Shown here one piece after another: positions 40,832-49,379 of a stretch of DNA of 64,000 bases. Every line of letters starts with the position of its first letter. Within the stretch, counting starts at the first letter, position 1. This DNA is from Cellulomonas sp. JZ18 (lineage in GTDB: Bacteria > Actinomycetota > Actinomycetes > Actinomycetales > Cellulomonadaceae): the NCBI RefSeq assembly GCF_009720485.1, contig NZ_CP045245.1, positions 2,976,001 to 3,040,000 of the forward strand, in the 5' to 3' direction. The notes under the pieces are model-generated. The model saw only the letters and a list, made by a program, of their open reading frames with translations. It ran no database searches and was not told where the DNA came from. Position numbers and translations under genes: made by a program.

Positions 40832-42514
40832 TCAGTCCGAGGGGAGCTCGTCGAGGCGCACCCGCACGTCACGCTCGCGCCCGTCCGTGCGCACCCGCAG
40901 CTCGACCGTGTCGCCCGCCTGCCGTGCGCGGATCGCGACGATCAGCTCCTCCGAGGTGGTCACGGGCCGTCCGTCGATCGTGAGGATGACGTCACCGCGC
41001 CGGATGCCCGCGCGGTCCGCGGGTCCGTCCGGGGTGACGGAGGGGCGCCCCTGCACGTCCTCGCCGCGCACGCGCACGCCCTCGCCCGTGTACGCCTCGT
41101 CGAGCAGCACCCCGATCACCGGGTACGTCGCCCGGCCGGTCGTGATGAGCTGCTCCGCGGTGCGGCGCGCCTGGTTCGAGGGGATCGCGAAGCCCAGGCC
41201 GATGCTGCCCCCGGCGGCGCCGAGGCCGCCCGGCAGCTGGGCGATCGCCGAGTTGATGCCGACGACGCGGCCGGCCGCGTCCACGAGCGGCCCGCCCGAG
41301 TTGCCCGGGTTGATCGCGGCGTCCGTCTGGATCGCGTTGATGAACGTCTGGTCGGTGCCCTCCCCCGCCACGACGGGACGGTTCCGGGCGCTGACGATGC
41401 CGGTCGTCACCGTGCCGACCAGCCCCAGCGGGGCGCCGACGGCGACCACCGGGTCGCCCACGACGACGGCGTCCGAGTCGCCGAGCGTCAGCGGTGTGAG
41501 CCCGGTCGCCTCCACCTTCACGACGGCGAGGTCGTACTCGCTCGTGGCGCCGACGACCGACCCGGGCAGCTCGGTGCCGTCGGCGAACACGACGACGAGC
41601 CCGCCCTCGCCGGCTCCCGCCACGACGTGGTTGTTCGTCAGCACGTAGCCGTCCTCGCGCAGGACGAACCCCGACCCGGAGCCGGAGCCCTCCGCGCTCT
41701 CGACCTCGATCGACACGACGCTCGGCAGCACGCCGGCGGCGATGCCCGCGATCGAGGCGGGGTCGCGCTGCACCGGGGCCGCGGCCGAGGGGGCGGGCGG
41801 CAGGTCGGCAGTCGCCGGGCGCCGGTCCTCGCCCCACGTCCGGGAGCCGACCACGCCCCCGACCAGACCGGCCACGAGCGCGACCACGACCAGGGGCGCG
41901 ACCCAGGCGAGCGACAGCACGCGCTGCGGCCGCGGGCGCCGGCGCGGGTGCGCCGCGGGCGCCGGCCAGCCGGCCCCGAGGTGCTGCGCCGCACCCTCGC
42001 CGTGGCCGGGCCCGCCCGGGCCGGGCACGCCAGGCGTGCCGGGCGCGGCCGCCGCCCGGCGTGCGTCGGGCGGCGGGACGTGCTGCGGCGGGACGTGCTG
42101 CGGCGGGACGTGCTGCGCTGGGACGGGGTGCGTCGGTCGCGGGCTGGGCGACGGCCACGGCGTGGCCGAGGCGGGTGCGGGGGCGCCGGGCGACGGTACG
42201 GGCGGCTCGGGCGCGGGGCGCGCCGCGTCGGCCGGCGCGGCTGCGGCGGGCACCGGCGCGGGTGCGGCAGGCACCGGCGCGGCTGCGGACGCGCCCGTGG
42301 TCGGCCAGAAGGCGCCGGGCGCGGGACCGTGGTCGCGGGGCGAGGGTGCAGGAGCGCCGGGCGCGGGACCGGCGGCCGCGGGTGCAGGAGCGCCGGACGG
42401 CGCGCCCGCGTCGGCGGACGGCGGCTCCGCCGGCTCGGGTGCGCGGCGGTACGACGACGGGCGCGCGAACAGGTCCGGCCCCGGCCCGTCGGCGGGCGGG
42501 CGCTCGTCCGTCAC
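40832..42514 (-). CDS. htrA: Membrane-anchored HtrA/DegP-type serine protease
   Basis: 560 aa. Residues 1-185 are a Pro/Ala-rich cytoplasmic tail with the repeat PPQHV; about 195-220 a membrane helix (WVAPLVVVALVAGLVGGVVG); 250-450 the trypsin-like domain with the triad in NNHVV (His), YDLAVVKV (Asp) and GNSGGPLV (Ser); 460-560 a PDZ domain (GIRRGDVILTIDGRPV). The protease faces outwards and removes misfolded envelope proteins. GTG at 42512-42514 overlaps the rseA stop (GTGA): sigE-rseA-htrA are one coupled operon. Confidence 0.94.
   Translation of the reverse strand: MTDERPPADGPGPDLFARPSSYRRAPEPAEPPSADAGAPSGAPAPAAAGPAPGAPAPSPRDHGPAPGAFWPTTGASAAAPVPAAPAPVPAAAAPADAARPAPEPPVPSPGAPAPASATPWPSPSPRPTHPVPAQHVPPQHVPPQHVPPPDARRAAAAPGTPGVPGPGGPGHGEGAAQHLGAGWPAPAAHPRRRPRPQRVLSLAWVAPLVVVALVAGLVGGVVGSRTWGEDRRPATADLPPAPSAAAPVQRDPASIAGIAAGVLPSVVSIEVESAEGSGSGSGFVLREDGYVLTNNHVVAGAGEGGLVVVFADGTELPGSVVGATSEYDLAVVKVEATGLTPLTLGDSDAVVVGDPVVAVGAPLGLVGTVTTGIVSARNRPVVAGEGTDQTFINAIQTDAAINPGNSGGPLVDAAGRVVGINSAIAQLPGGLGAAGGSIGLGFAIPSNQARRTAEQLITTGRATYPVIGVLLDEAYTGEGVRVRGEDVQGRPSVTPDGPADRAGIRRGDVILTIDGRPVTTSEELIVAIRARQAGDTVELRVRTDGRERDVRVRLDELPSD
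42071..42115. repeat. 15-bp in-frame tandem repeat inside htrA
   Basis: Three perfect copies of CGGCGGGACGTGCTG, giving the PPQHV repeat in the cytoplasmic tail, plus a partial fourth. Confidence 0.9.
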
Positions 42515-43439
42515 CGGCCGTCCACCGCGTTCGTCACGGTCTGCCACCCACGGCCGATGCGGCCCGCGACGGTGTCGTCGTACCCGCCGGACGGGAAGGC
42601 GGCCACGATCGCGTCGACGTCCTCCACCCCCTCCGTCCCCACGACCTGGACGACGGTCGACTCCGACTGCCACACGACGAGCCAGGGCTCGGTCGACAGC
42701 ACCCGGACCTCGCGGCCGCCCACGGTGCGCACGGGCGCGCCGGCGAGGGCGTCGGTGTCGAGGCGGCCCTGCTGCTCGGTGACGACGACGGTGCCCGACG
42801 GTGCCGCGAGCTCGACCTCCAGCACGCGCCGGTCGTCGCCGCTCCACCGGATGGCGCGGACGCGCCAGTCGGCCGGCAGCTCGCGCGGGAACGTCCACCC
42901 GTGCGCGCGCAGCCACGCCACGGTGTCGTCGGAGACCGGGACCGCCTCGACCGCCGCGCCGGGCTCGTCGTGCGTCAGCAGACCGAGGACGGTCGCCGGG
43001 TGCGCGGACGGGGCGACCACGGGACGCTCCCCCAGCGTGAACAGCATCGCCGCGACGGCCCCGAGGCCCGCGACCGACCCGACGAGCAGCCGGCGCGAGG
43101 AGCGGCGGGCGACGACGTCGCCGCGCAGCGCGCGCGTGGCGTCGTGCGGCAGGGCACGTGCGGGGCCGGCGCCGGCGAGCGGGACGGCGAACGGGTCGCG
43201 GGCCGGCGGGACGGCCGGGGCCGGCGGTCCCTGCTGCGACAGGGACAGCAGCCGCGCCGTCAGGTCCTCGGGGGACGCACCTCGTCGGCCGCGGCGAGCG
43301 CACGACGCGCGGCCCGCGCGGCCGCGAGCTCGCGCGCGCACAGCGGGCACACGGCCACGTGCGCGAGCGCACGCTCGGTCGCCGCGGCGTCCAGCTGGCC
43401 GTCGGCGAGCGCGCTGACCCAGGACCCGAGGTGCGTCAC
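42511..43439 (-). CDS. rseA: Anti-sigma factor of SigE (RseA-like, zf-HC2), apparent -1 frameshift
   Basis: From GTG 43437-43439 the frame reads a zinc-finger anti-sigma domain (HVAVCPLC, about residues 28-35), then meets a stop; the rest continues in another frame to 42511. Adding one base to the G5 run at 43270-43274 gives 309 aa with junction [15 protein letters not shown]. The second part has a hydrophobic helix (about 105-125) and an outer domain. It holds SigE inactive until stress. The start overlaps the sigE stop (GTGA). A truly broken anti-sigma gene would leave SigE always on, so I take the break as an assembly error. Confidence 0.82.
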
Positions 43440-44020
43440 CCGACCTCCACGGCGGACGGTGCGGGCTCCCCCGCGGTCTGCTGCGGGACGGACGGGCGCC
43501 GGTGCTCGAGCGCGTCCCGCAGCCGCGCGCGGGCGCGGTGGATGCGCGAGCGGACGGTGCCGAGCTTGATGCCGAGCGTCACCGCGATCTCCTCGTAGGA
43601 CAGGCCCTCGATGTCGCACAGCACGACCGCGGCCCGGTACTCCGGGGGCAGCGCGTCGAGCGCGCGCTGCACGTCGTGGTCCAGGTTCGCCGCCTCGAAG
43701 GCACGCTCGGGGGTGCTCAGCGCGTCGGGCGACGACCAGCGCTCGGTGTCGTCACCGATCGACTCGATCCGCACGCGCTGCTTGCGTCGCGCCATGTCGA
43801 GGAAGAGGTTCGTCGTGATCCGGTGCAGCCAGCCCTCGAACGTGCCCGGGCTGTACGTGTGCAGCGAGCGGAAGACGCGGACGAACGTCTCCTGCGTGAG
43901 GTCCTCCGCGTCGTGGCGGTTGCCGGTGAGGCGGTAGGCGAGCCGGTAGACGCGTCCGGAGTGCGTGCGGACGATCTCCTCCCACGACGGGACCTGCCAC
44001 TCGGCGGGCGGGGTGCTCAT
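43436..44020 (-). CDS. sigE: ECF RNA polymerase sigma factor, SigE type
   Basis: 194 aa. Region 2 (about 15-85) with [17 protein letters not shown], and region 4 (about 125-180) with [23 protein letters not shown] and [15 protein letters not shown] helix-turn-helix. It directs transcription for envelope and oxidative stress. The order O-methyltransferase / sigE / rseA / htrA / tatB is that of Rv1220c-Rv1224. A GGAAC-N17-CGTT promoter about 109 nt upstream suggests self-regulation. Confidence 0.95.
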   Translation of the reverse strand: MSTPPAEWQVPSWEEIVRTHSGRVYRLAYRLTGNRHDAEDLTQETFVRVFRSLHTYSPGTFEGWLHRITTNLFLDMARRKQRVRIESIGDDTERWSSPDALSTPERAFEAANLDHDVQRALDALPPEYRAAVVLCDIEGLSYEEIAVTLGIKLGTVRSRIHRARARLRDALEHRRPSVPQQTAGEPAPSAVEVG

Positions 44021-44126
44021 CGGTCGGTGATCGTCTCCTCGCGTGCCGGCGGGACGGTCCCGCCGGGACGTGCGCCGCCAGTCTCCCAGGTCCCCGCCCC
44101 GGGCTCGACCCGTGTTCGTCGTGGGC

Positions 44127-44155
44127 GGAACGACCGGCGCGGCCGACCGGTTCCC
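44127..44155. promoter_or_regulatory. SigE-type promoter, readable in both directions
   Basis: Minus strand: GGGAAC (44155-44150), 17 nt, CGTT (44132-44129), a good actinobacterial SigE consensus, for sigE itself. Plus strand: GGAAC (44127-44131), 18 nt, GTT (44150-44152), weaker, for the methyltransferase. The two share the same bases. Confidence 0.6.
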
Positions 44156-44177
44156 GGGACCGGCGCTCCCGCGGCAC

Positions 44178-44183
44178 TACGCT
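44178..44183 (+). promoter_or_regulatory. Candidate -10 box for the O-methyltransferase
   Basis: TACGCT, giving a leader of about 150 nt that contains the GCACC array. Confidence 0.4.
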
Positions 44184-44270
44184 GGCGTCGGCGCAGGTCC
44201 GCGCCCGTCGGGCGTGGTCCGCCACGGACCGCGCCACGCCGGGCCAGGCCAGGCCAGACCACCTGGCAAC

Positions 44271-44324
44271 GCACCGCACCGCACCGCACCGCACCGCACC
44301 GCACCGCACCGCACCGCACCGCAC
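44271..44324. repeat. Pentanucleotide microsatellite (GCACC), about 10.8 copies
   Basis: Ten perfect GCACC units plus GCAC, directly before the AGGAGG of the O-methyltransferase gene. Such perfect arrays are prone to slippage. There is no CRISPR-like spacing. Confidence 0.95.
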
Positions 44325-44343
44325 GATCGAGCAGGAGGACGCC

Positions 44344-44976
44344 ATCTCCACCGACAAGGCCCAGAGCTGGGTCTACTGCGAGGAGTTCCTCGCCGAGGAC
44401 GACGTGCTCCTGCGCGCACGCGAGCGCGCGTCCCACCTCGGCTGCACCCCGGTGCTCCCGGGGGCCGGGGCCGCCCTGCGGGTCCTCGCGGCGACGGCGC
44501 AGGCGCGCGCGGTGGTGGAGATCGGCACCGGTGCGGGGGTCGCGTCCCTGTACCTGCTGCGGGGCATGCCGGCGGACGGCGTGCTCACGACGATCGACAT
44601 CGAGCTCGAGCACCAGCGCGCCGCCAAGGAGGCGTTCGCCGAGGACGGCGTGCGCAGCACCCGGACCCGCACGATCTCCGGACGCGCGTCGGACGTGCTC
44701 CCCCGCCTCACGGACGGCGGCTACGACATGGTCGTCGTCGACGCGGACGTCGAGGGCACCCCGGGCTACGTCGAGCAGGCGGTCCGCCTCCTGCGCCGCG
44801 GGGGCGTGCTCGCGGTCGACGACGCGCTCTGGCACGACCGTGTCGCCGACCCCGCCCGCCGGGACGAGGCGACGACGACGATGCGGGACGTGGGACGCCA
44901 GGTGCGCGCCGACGACCGCCTCGTGCCGGCGCTCCTGCCGGCCGGCGACGGGCTCCTCGTCGCGGTCCGCCGCTGA
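44344..44976 (+). CDS. SAM-dependent O-methyltransferase (catechol-O-methyltransferase-like), apparent ATC start
   Basis: Homology-like coding begins ISTDKAQSWVYCEEFLAEDDVLLRA; the first codon is ATC at 44344, placed 5 nt after a perfect AGGAGG. No ATG, GTG or TTG in frame is available upstream, and the next ATG (44572 region) would lose the fold. With ATC the protein is 210 aa. SAM motif VEIGTGAGVASLYLL (about residues 59-73), VVVDADVEG (metal/substrate region) and [14 protein letters not shown] fit class I methyltransferases such as Rv1220c, also divergent from sigE. The substrate is unknown. Either a rare ATC start is used or the G of ATG was misread. Confidence 0.82.
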   Translation: MSTDKAQSWVYCEEFLAEDDVLLRARERASHLGCTPVLPGAGAALRVLAATAQARAVVEIGTGAGVASLYLLRGMPADGVLTTIDIELEHQRAAKEAFAEDGVRSTRTRTISGRASDVLPRLTDGGYDMVVVDADVEGTPGYVEQAVRLLRRGGVLAVDDALWHDRVADPARRDEATTTMRDVGRQVRADDRLVPALLPAGDGLLVAVRR

Positions 44977-45008
44977 CGCAGCCGGCGTCCGGCCGCCCGC
45001 CGCGGTCA

Positions 45009-45036
45009 CCCGGCCCACGCTCTCGCGCGGGCCGGG
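45009..45036. terminator. Hairpin between convergent genes (O-methyltransferase and pepA)
   Basis: CCCGGCCC / GGGCCGGG, an 8-bp stem with a 12-nt partly paired loop, in the 69-bp gap between the two stops. Confidence 0.6.
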
Positions 45037-45045
45037 CACCAGCCG

Positions 45046-46689
45046 TCAGTCGAGCCGCGTGAGCCAGTCCAGGAGCAGGCGGGCGCCGTAGCCCGTCGCC
45101 CCCTCGGTCACCTCGTGCTTGTCCGCCGGGGCGCGCCCCGGCCCGGCGATGTCGAGGTGCGCCCAGGCGCGCGCGCCGACGAACCGGCGCAGGAACAGCG
45201 CGGCGGTGATCGAGCCGCCGCCGATGTGCCGGTCGACGGGCACGTGGCGCAGGTCCGCGACGCTCGAGCGGACCGCCTCCTCGTAGTCGTCGACGAGGGG
45301 CATGTGCCAGGCGAGCTCGCCCGTGCGCTCGGCGGCGGCGAGCAGGCCCGTGACGACCGCGTCGTCGGTGCCGTAGAGCGCGGCGTGCTGCTTGCCCAGG
45401 CCGAGGGTCGCCGCGCCCGTGAGCGTGGCGACGTCGACGAGGACGTCGGGGTCGAGCGTGGCGTCCGCCCAGGCGAGGGCGTCGGCGAGCACGAGCCGGC
45501 CCTCGGCGTCGGTGTTCGCGACCTCGACGGTGGTCCCGCCGTACAGGCGCAGGACGTCGCCCGGCCGGTACGACGCCGCGCCGACGTGGTTCTCCGCGAG
45601 CGGCAGCACCGCCGTGACGCGGTGCGGGACGCGGGCCTGCGCCGCGGCGAGCACGGTCGCGAGCGCGACGGCGGCACCGGCCATGTCCGTCTTCATCGGC
45701 ACCATGGCCTCGCGCGGCTTGATCGACAGGCCGCCCGTGTCGTACGTGATGCCCTTGCCGACGACGACGACGTGCCGGCCGGGCCCGGCCGCCGGGGTCC
45801 AGGAGACGCGGACGAGGCGCGGCGTCGAGGCCGAGCCCGCACCGACGGCGAGGATGCCGCCGAAGCCGCCCGCGGCGAGCTCGCGCGGACCGAGCACCTC
45901 GACCTCGAGGCCGGCGCGGCCGGCCAGGCGGCGCGCGCGCTCCGCCATCCAGGCGGGGTCCTTGACGTTCGAGGGCGTGTTCGCCAGGTCGCGCACGAGC
46001 CAGGTGGCGGTGGCCGCGACGCGCGCGGCGTCGACGGCCGCGGCGACCTCGGGCGCGTCCCGTCCGAGGAGCACGAGCTCCGCGGGGGCCTTGTCGTCCG
46101 AGGACGACGCCATGCGCGGCACCGTGTAGGACGCGAGCAGGTAGCCCTCCACGACCGCCCGGGCGGCGTCGGCGGCGGCCGGGACCACGTGGTGCGTCTG
46201 CGCCCCGACGGTCGCCGCCACCCGGCGCAGCCCGCGCGTCGACCGCGCGAGCGCGGCACCGGCGCGCCGCAGGGCGGTCGGGCTCTCGTCGCCGACGCCG
46301 ACGAGCACGATGCGCGCGGGCAGGCCCGCCCACGGCAGCACCACCGACGAGCCCACGGGCTGCGGCAGGTGCACGGTGAAGGCCTCACCCGCCGCGCCGG
46401 TCAGGCCGGCCCGCTCGGCGAGCTCGGCGAGGTCGATGCCGTACCGCGCGGCGGCCTCGGGCGTCCCGGTCCGCGGCTGGAGCACGTCGTCGCCCGGGCG
46501 CGCCGGCGCGACCTGCACCGCCACGGCGTCGACCGACCCGTCCTCGAGGAGGGGCGAGTCGACGACCGTGGCGCCGTGCAGGACGACGGTCGGCGGCGTG
46601 CGGCCGACACCCGAGGCCGAGCCGCGGGCGGCGGACGCCCCGGGGGCGCGGTCCGCCCCGGTGCGCCGCGCAGGGGTGCGCGGGGTCAT
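45046..46689 (-). CDS. pepA: Leucyl aminopeptidase (M17)
   Basis: 547 aa, slightly long because of a 30-residue Ala/Arg N-terminus. M17 catalytic blocks: VVVGKGITYDTGGLSIKP (metal Lys and Asp), MKTDMAGAA, and the signature NTDAEGRLVLADAL. Two metal ions cleave N-terminal residues from peptides in the cytoplasm. ATG at 46687-46689, 7 nt downstream of the DUF3117 stop, so co-transcribed with it. Confidence 0.94.
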   Translation of the reverse strand: MTPRTPARRTGADRAPGASAARGSASGVGRTPPTVVLHGATVVDSPLLEDGSVDAVAVQVAPARPGDDVLQPRTGTPEAAARYGIDLAELAERAGLTGAAGEAFTVHLPQPVGSSVVLPWAGLPARIVLVGVGDESPTALRRAGAALARSTRGLRRVAATVGAQTHHVVPAAADAARAVVEGYLLASYTVPRMASSSDDKAPAELVLLGRDAPEVAAAVDAARVAATATWLVRDLANTPSNVKDPAWMAERARRLAGRAGLEVEVLGPRELAAGGFGGILAVGAGSASTPRLVRVSWTPAAGPGRHVVVVGKGITYDTGGLSIKPREAMVPMKTDMAGAAVALATVLAAAQARVPHRVTAVLPLAENHVGAASYRPGDVLRLYGGTTVEVANTDAEGRLVLADALAWADATLDPDVLVDVATLTGAATLGLGKQHAALYGTDDAVVTGLLAAAERTGELAWHMPLVDDYEEAVRSSVADLRHVPVDRHIGGGSITAALFLRRFVGARAWAHLDIAGPGRAPADKHEVTEGATGYGARLLLDWLTRLD

Positions 46690-46696
46690 GCGGTCG

Positions 46697-46864
46697 TCAG
46701 CTGACGACGGAGGTCAGCGCCTCGCCGAGCTCGGCGGCCTCGGTCGCGTTCAGCTCGACCACCAGCCGTCCGCCGCCCTCGAGCGGCACGCGCATGACGA
46801 TGCCGCGCCCCTCCTTGGTCACCTCGAGCGGTCCGTCGCCGGTCCTCGGCTTCATCGCGGCCAT
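46697..46864 (-). CDS. DUF3117 family small protein
   Basis: 55 aa, all of it conserved: it starts MAAMKPRTGDGPLEVTKEGR, continues GIVMRVPLEGGGRLVVELN and ends EAAELGEALTSVVS. AAGGAGA precedes the ATG by 6 nt. DUF3117 is a near-universal actinobacterial protein of unknown function (Rv1211 in M. tuberculosis), beta-rich and soluble. It is easy to miss because of its size. Confidence 0.92.
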   Translation of the reverse strand: MAAMKPRTGDGPLEVTKEGRGIVMRVPLEGGGRLVVELNATEAAELGEALTSVVS

Positions 46865-46928
46865 GCGGCCTCTCCTTCGCCTCGTGCGTGGCCGGCCGAC
46901 GGGCGCCGGGCAGGCCCGACCCTCGCTG

Positions 46929-46943
46929 GATCAGTCCCTGATC
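46929..46943. promoter_or_regulatory. Inverted repeat in the DUF3117 leader
   Basis: GATCAG-TCC-CTGATC, perfect 6+3+6 symmetry, between the TAGGAT -10 box and the start codon. It may be an operator or a leader hairpin. Confidence 0.4.
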
Positions 46944-46962
46944 AGCCGGTTGTCCGCCGACC

Positions 46963-46968
46963 ATCCTA
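46963..46968 (-). promoter_or_regulatory. -10 box for DUF3117-pepA
   Basis: TAGGAT (minus strand), about 98 nt upstream of the ATG, in the 203-bp gap after the mannosyltransferase stop. No other gene is seen in that gap. Confidence 0.45.
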
Positions 46969-47067
46969 GTTCACCCGGGCACGGCGGCGGGCGGAGCCGG
47001 TGGCGGTGACGCCCGGACGGGCGTGGTCCGGGCCGGTCGACGGACCGCGGCGCGCACCGGTCACGGG

Positions 47068-48354
47068 TCACGGGGGCCAGTCGCCGCCGGGGTTGAACTC
47101 CCACATCTGCCGCACCCACAGCACCTGCAGGCCGAGCATGAGCACCAGGACCGCGGTGAACCACGCGCGGCGCGCCCACGCCGGGCGGGTCACCGCCCCG
47201 GCCGTCACCGCCCCGAGCGGGAAGGCCAGGAGCAGGAACCGCGCGAGGCTGCTGCCCGGCTCGATGACCGCGAGGATGTAGACGACGTAGGCGGCGCCCC
47301 AGGCGTGCAGCTCCGGCCCCAGCCGCCAGGCCGCCGGCACCAGCAGGACGGCGGCGACCAGCAGGAACCCCGCGACCGTGATCCACGTCCCCCAGGCGCC
47401 GAACCAGAACTGCGGCACGTAGGTCCACCCCGAGAACGGGACGACCTCGCGCACGCCGCGCCACGCCTCCTGCGTCTGCAGGTACCCGTCCGGGACCCCC
47501 GTCGCCCACCCGCAGATCGCGGGCCAGGCGAACCCGGACAGGCCCGCGAAGGCGGTGAGGCCGACCAGGCCGGCCGCGCTCGCCGGGCGCAGGTCGTCCT
47601 CGCCGCGCCGGGTCCGCCACCACCGCACGGCCAGGTGGACCGCGACGACCGCGGCCATCGGCAGCGCGACCGCGCGCGTGAAGCCGAGCGCGAGGACGAC
47701 GACGGCCGTCCACGCGTAGCGCCGCCGCACGAGCAGCAGCAGTGCCGAGGCCACGAGCAGCAGCGCGAGCGACTCGGTGTAGGCGACCTGCAGGACCGCG
47801 GCGGTCGGGAACGCGCACACGAGCGCGACCGTGGCCAGCGGCAGACCGGGCCGCGCCGCGACGGCCCGCGGCGCACCGTGCCGCACCGCCTCGTGCACGA
47901 CGAGGGCGGCGGCCGCGCCGAGCAGCAGCGCCAGCACCGGGGCGAGCACGACCCACGTGCCGCCCGTGACGGTCATGAGCCCGCGCACGAGCATCGGGAA
48001 GAGGGGGAAGAACGCCCACGCGTTCTGCTGCACCAGCCCGTCCGCCCCGCGCGGCAGCTGCGCCGGGTAGCCGTCCTCGGCGATCTGCCGGTACCAGGAG
48101 CCGTCGTACATGAGCGCGACGGACGACAGGTAGTCCGGGCGCGCACCGGTCCACAGGTTCGCCTCCTGCACCTGCGCGGTCCACACGAAGGCCACGGCGG
48201 CCAGCACGCGCGTCGCGGCGTGCACCAGCAGCACGTGCACCCACCACGGCCACGCCCGGACGCGCTCCCAGGGGGACGGCGGCCGCGCGACGGCGGGGTC
48301 CGCGTCCGCCGCGTCGGTGCCCTCGGCGCGGACCGCCCCGTCGCGCCCGCTCAC
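47068..48354 (-). CDS. PIG-V-type mannosyltransferase (GT-C membrane glycosyltransferase)
   Basis: 428 aa. After a cytoplasmic 30-residue tail there are about nine to ten membrane helices. Features of the PIG-V/GPI mannosyltransferase family: an outer loop with MYDGSWYRQIAEDGYP (catalytic Asp region, about residue 80), NAWAFFPLFPML (about 115), and ATGVPDGYLQTQEAWRG. It uses a lipid-linked mannose donor to mannosylate an outer-membrane-leaflet lipid or glycan; the acceptor is inferred only. GTG at 48352-48354 overlaps the folP2 stop (GTGA). Confidence 0.88.
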   Translation of the reverse strand: MSGRDGAVRAEGTDAADADPAVARPPSPWERVRAWPWWVHVLLVHAATRVLAAVAFVWTAQVQEANLWTGARPDYLSSVALMYDGSWYRQIAEDGYPAQLPRGADGLVQQNAWAFFPLFPMLVRGLMTVTGGTWVVLAPVLALLLGAAAALVVHEAVRHGAPRAVAARPGLPLATVALVCAFPTAAVLQVAYTESLALLLVASALLLLVRRRYAWTAVVVLALGFTRAVALPMAAVVAVHLAVRWWRTRRGEDDLRPASAAGLVGLTAFAGLSGFAWPAICGWATGVPDGYLQTQEAWRGVREVVPFSGWTYVPQFWFGAWGTWITVAGFLLVAAVLLVPAAWRLGPELHAWGAAYVVYILAVIEPGSSLARFLLLAFPLGAVTAGAVTRPAWARRAWFTAVLVLMLGLQVLWVRQMWEFNPGGDWPP

Positions 48355-49379
48355 ACCATGCCCCGGACCGCGAGCGCGGGTGCCCGCTCGGCGCGCACGG
48401 CGGCGACCATGTCGACCGTGCGGCGCGTGGCCGCGACGTCGTGGACGCGGAAGACGCGGGCGCCGAGCCAGGCAGCCACCGCGGTGGCCGCGAGCGTGCC
48501 CTCGAGACGCTCCTCGGGCGGCAGCCCCAGGGTCTCCCCGACGAGGTCCTTGCGCGACACTGCCATGAGCACAGGGTGCCCGATCTGCACGATCCGCGGG
48601 GTCCGTCGCAGCAGGTGCAGCGAGTGCCACGTGGTCTTGCCGAAGTCCAGCGTGGCGTCGACGAGCACCGAGGCGGGGTCCACGCCGAGCGCGACCGCGC
48701 GCGCGGCGGCCGCGGTCAGCGTCGCGACGACGTCCGCGACGACGGCGTCGAGCGGGTCCGCGGCCTCGTCGCCCGCCGGCGGCGCGTACGCCACCCGCCA
48801 GGGGTCGGTGCGCGGCGTGGCGCCGCCGGTGTGCGAGCAGACCACGCCGAGGCCCCGCTCGGCCGCGACCTCCACCAGCTCCGGGTCGTGGCCCGCCCAC
48901 GTGTCGTTGACGAGGTCGGCCCCGGCGTCCGCCGCGGCGCGGGCGACGGGTGCGCGCCACGTGTCGACGCTGACCAGCAGGTCCGGGTGCCGCCGGCGCA
49001 CGCGCTCGACGACCGGCACGACGCGGGCGACCTCCTCGTCGACGTCGACGCGCGGACCCCGTCCGGCCCGGACGCCGCCGACGTCGAGCAGGTCCGCCCC
49101 CTCCGCGACCGCGCGGTCGACCGCGGCGTCGATCCCCCGCTCGTCGTGCCGCGCCGCGGCGTAGAACGAGTCGGGCGTGCGGTTGACCACGGCCATGACC
49201 ACGGGGTGGTCGGGACCGAACGCGCGTCCCCGCAGGCGCAGCGGGGCGGCACCGGCGGGGACCCCGGGCAGGGGCCCGTCCGGCGGCCGCGCGGCGGCGG
49301 CGCGGGGATCGGGCGCCCCCGGCGCGGCGCGGGCGCTCGCGTCGGTGCTCGTGTGGGGGCTCGCGTCGGGGCCGCTCAC
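48351..49379 (-). CDS. FolP2-like pterin-binding domain protein (dihydropteroate synthase paralogue)
   Basis: 342 aa including a disordered 45-residue N-terminus. TIM-barrel pterin-binding fold: VVMAVVNRTPDSFY (about 60), LLDVGGVRAGRGP (about 97), VNDTWAG (about 150) and DATLDFGKTTWHS (about 245). The loop that reads GGESTRPG in true dihydropteroate synthase reads GGVRAGRG here, as in mycobacterial FolP2 (Rv1207), which lacks that activity. So the enzyme function is not proven. It sits in a LOG-folP2-PIG-V operon with 4-nt overlaps on both sides. Confidence 0.87.
   Translation of the reverse strand: MSGPDASPHTSTDASARAAPGAPDPRAAAARPPDGPLPGVPAGAAPLRLRGRAFGPDHPVVMAVVNRTPDSFYAAARHDERGIDAAVDRAVAEGADLLDVGGVRAGRGPRVDVDEEVARVVPVVERVRRRHPDLLVSVDTWRAPVARAAADAGADLVNDTWAGHDPELVEVAAERGLGVVCSHTGGATPRTDPWRVAYAPPAGDEAADPLDAVVADVVATLTAAAARAVALGVDPASVLVDATLDFGKTTWHSLHLLRRTPRIVQIGHPVLMAVSRKDLVGETLGLPPEERLEGTLAATAVAAWLGARVFRVHDVAATRRTVDMVAAVRAERAPALAVRGMV

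Larger units (their letters stand above)
44021..44343. other. 323-bp divergent region between sigE and the O-methyltransferase gene
   Basis: It contains the SigE-type promoter (44127-44155), a TACGCT box (44178-44183) for the methyltransferase and the GCACC repeat array (44271-44324). No further gene is seen; long minus-strand frames through it are an effect of the repeat having no stops. Confidence 0.7.

Noticed and set aside
44271..44324. CRISPR-like array
   Set aside because: Contiguous 5-bp units without spacers.
44177..44419. Minus-strand peptides with repeated CGAVR units
   Set aside because: They are translations of the GCACC microsatellite, with no other coding signal.
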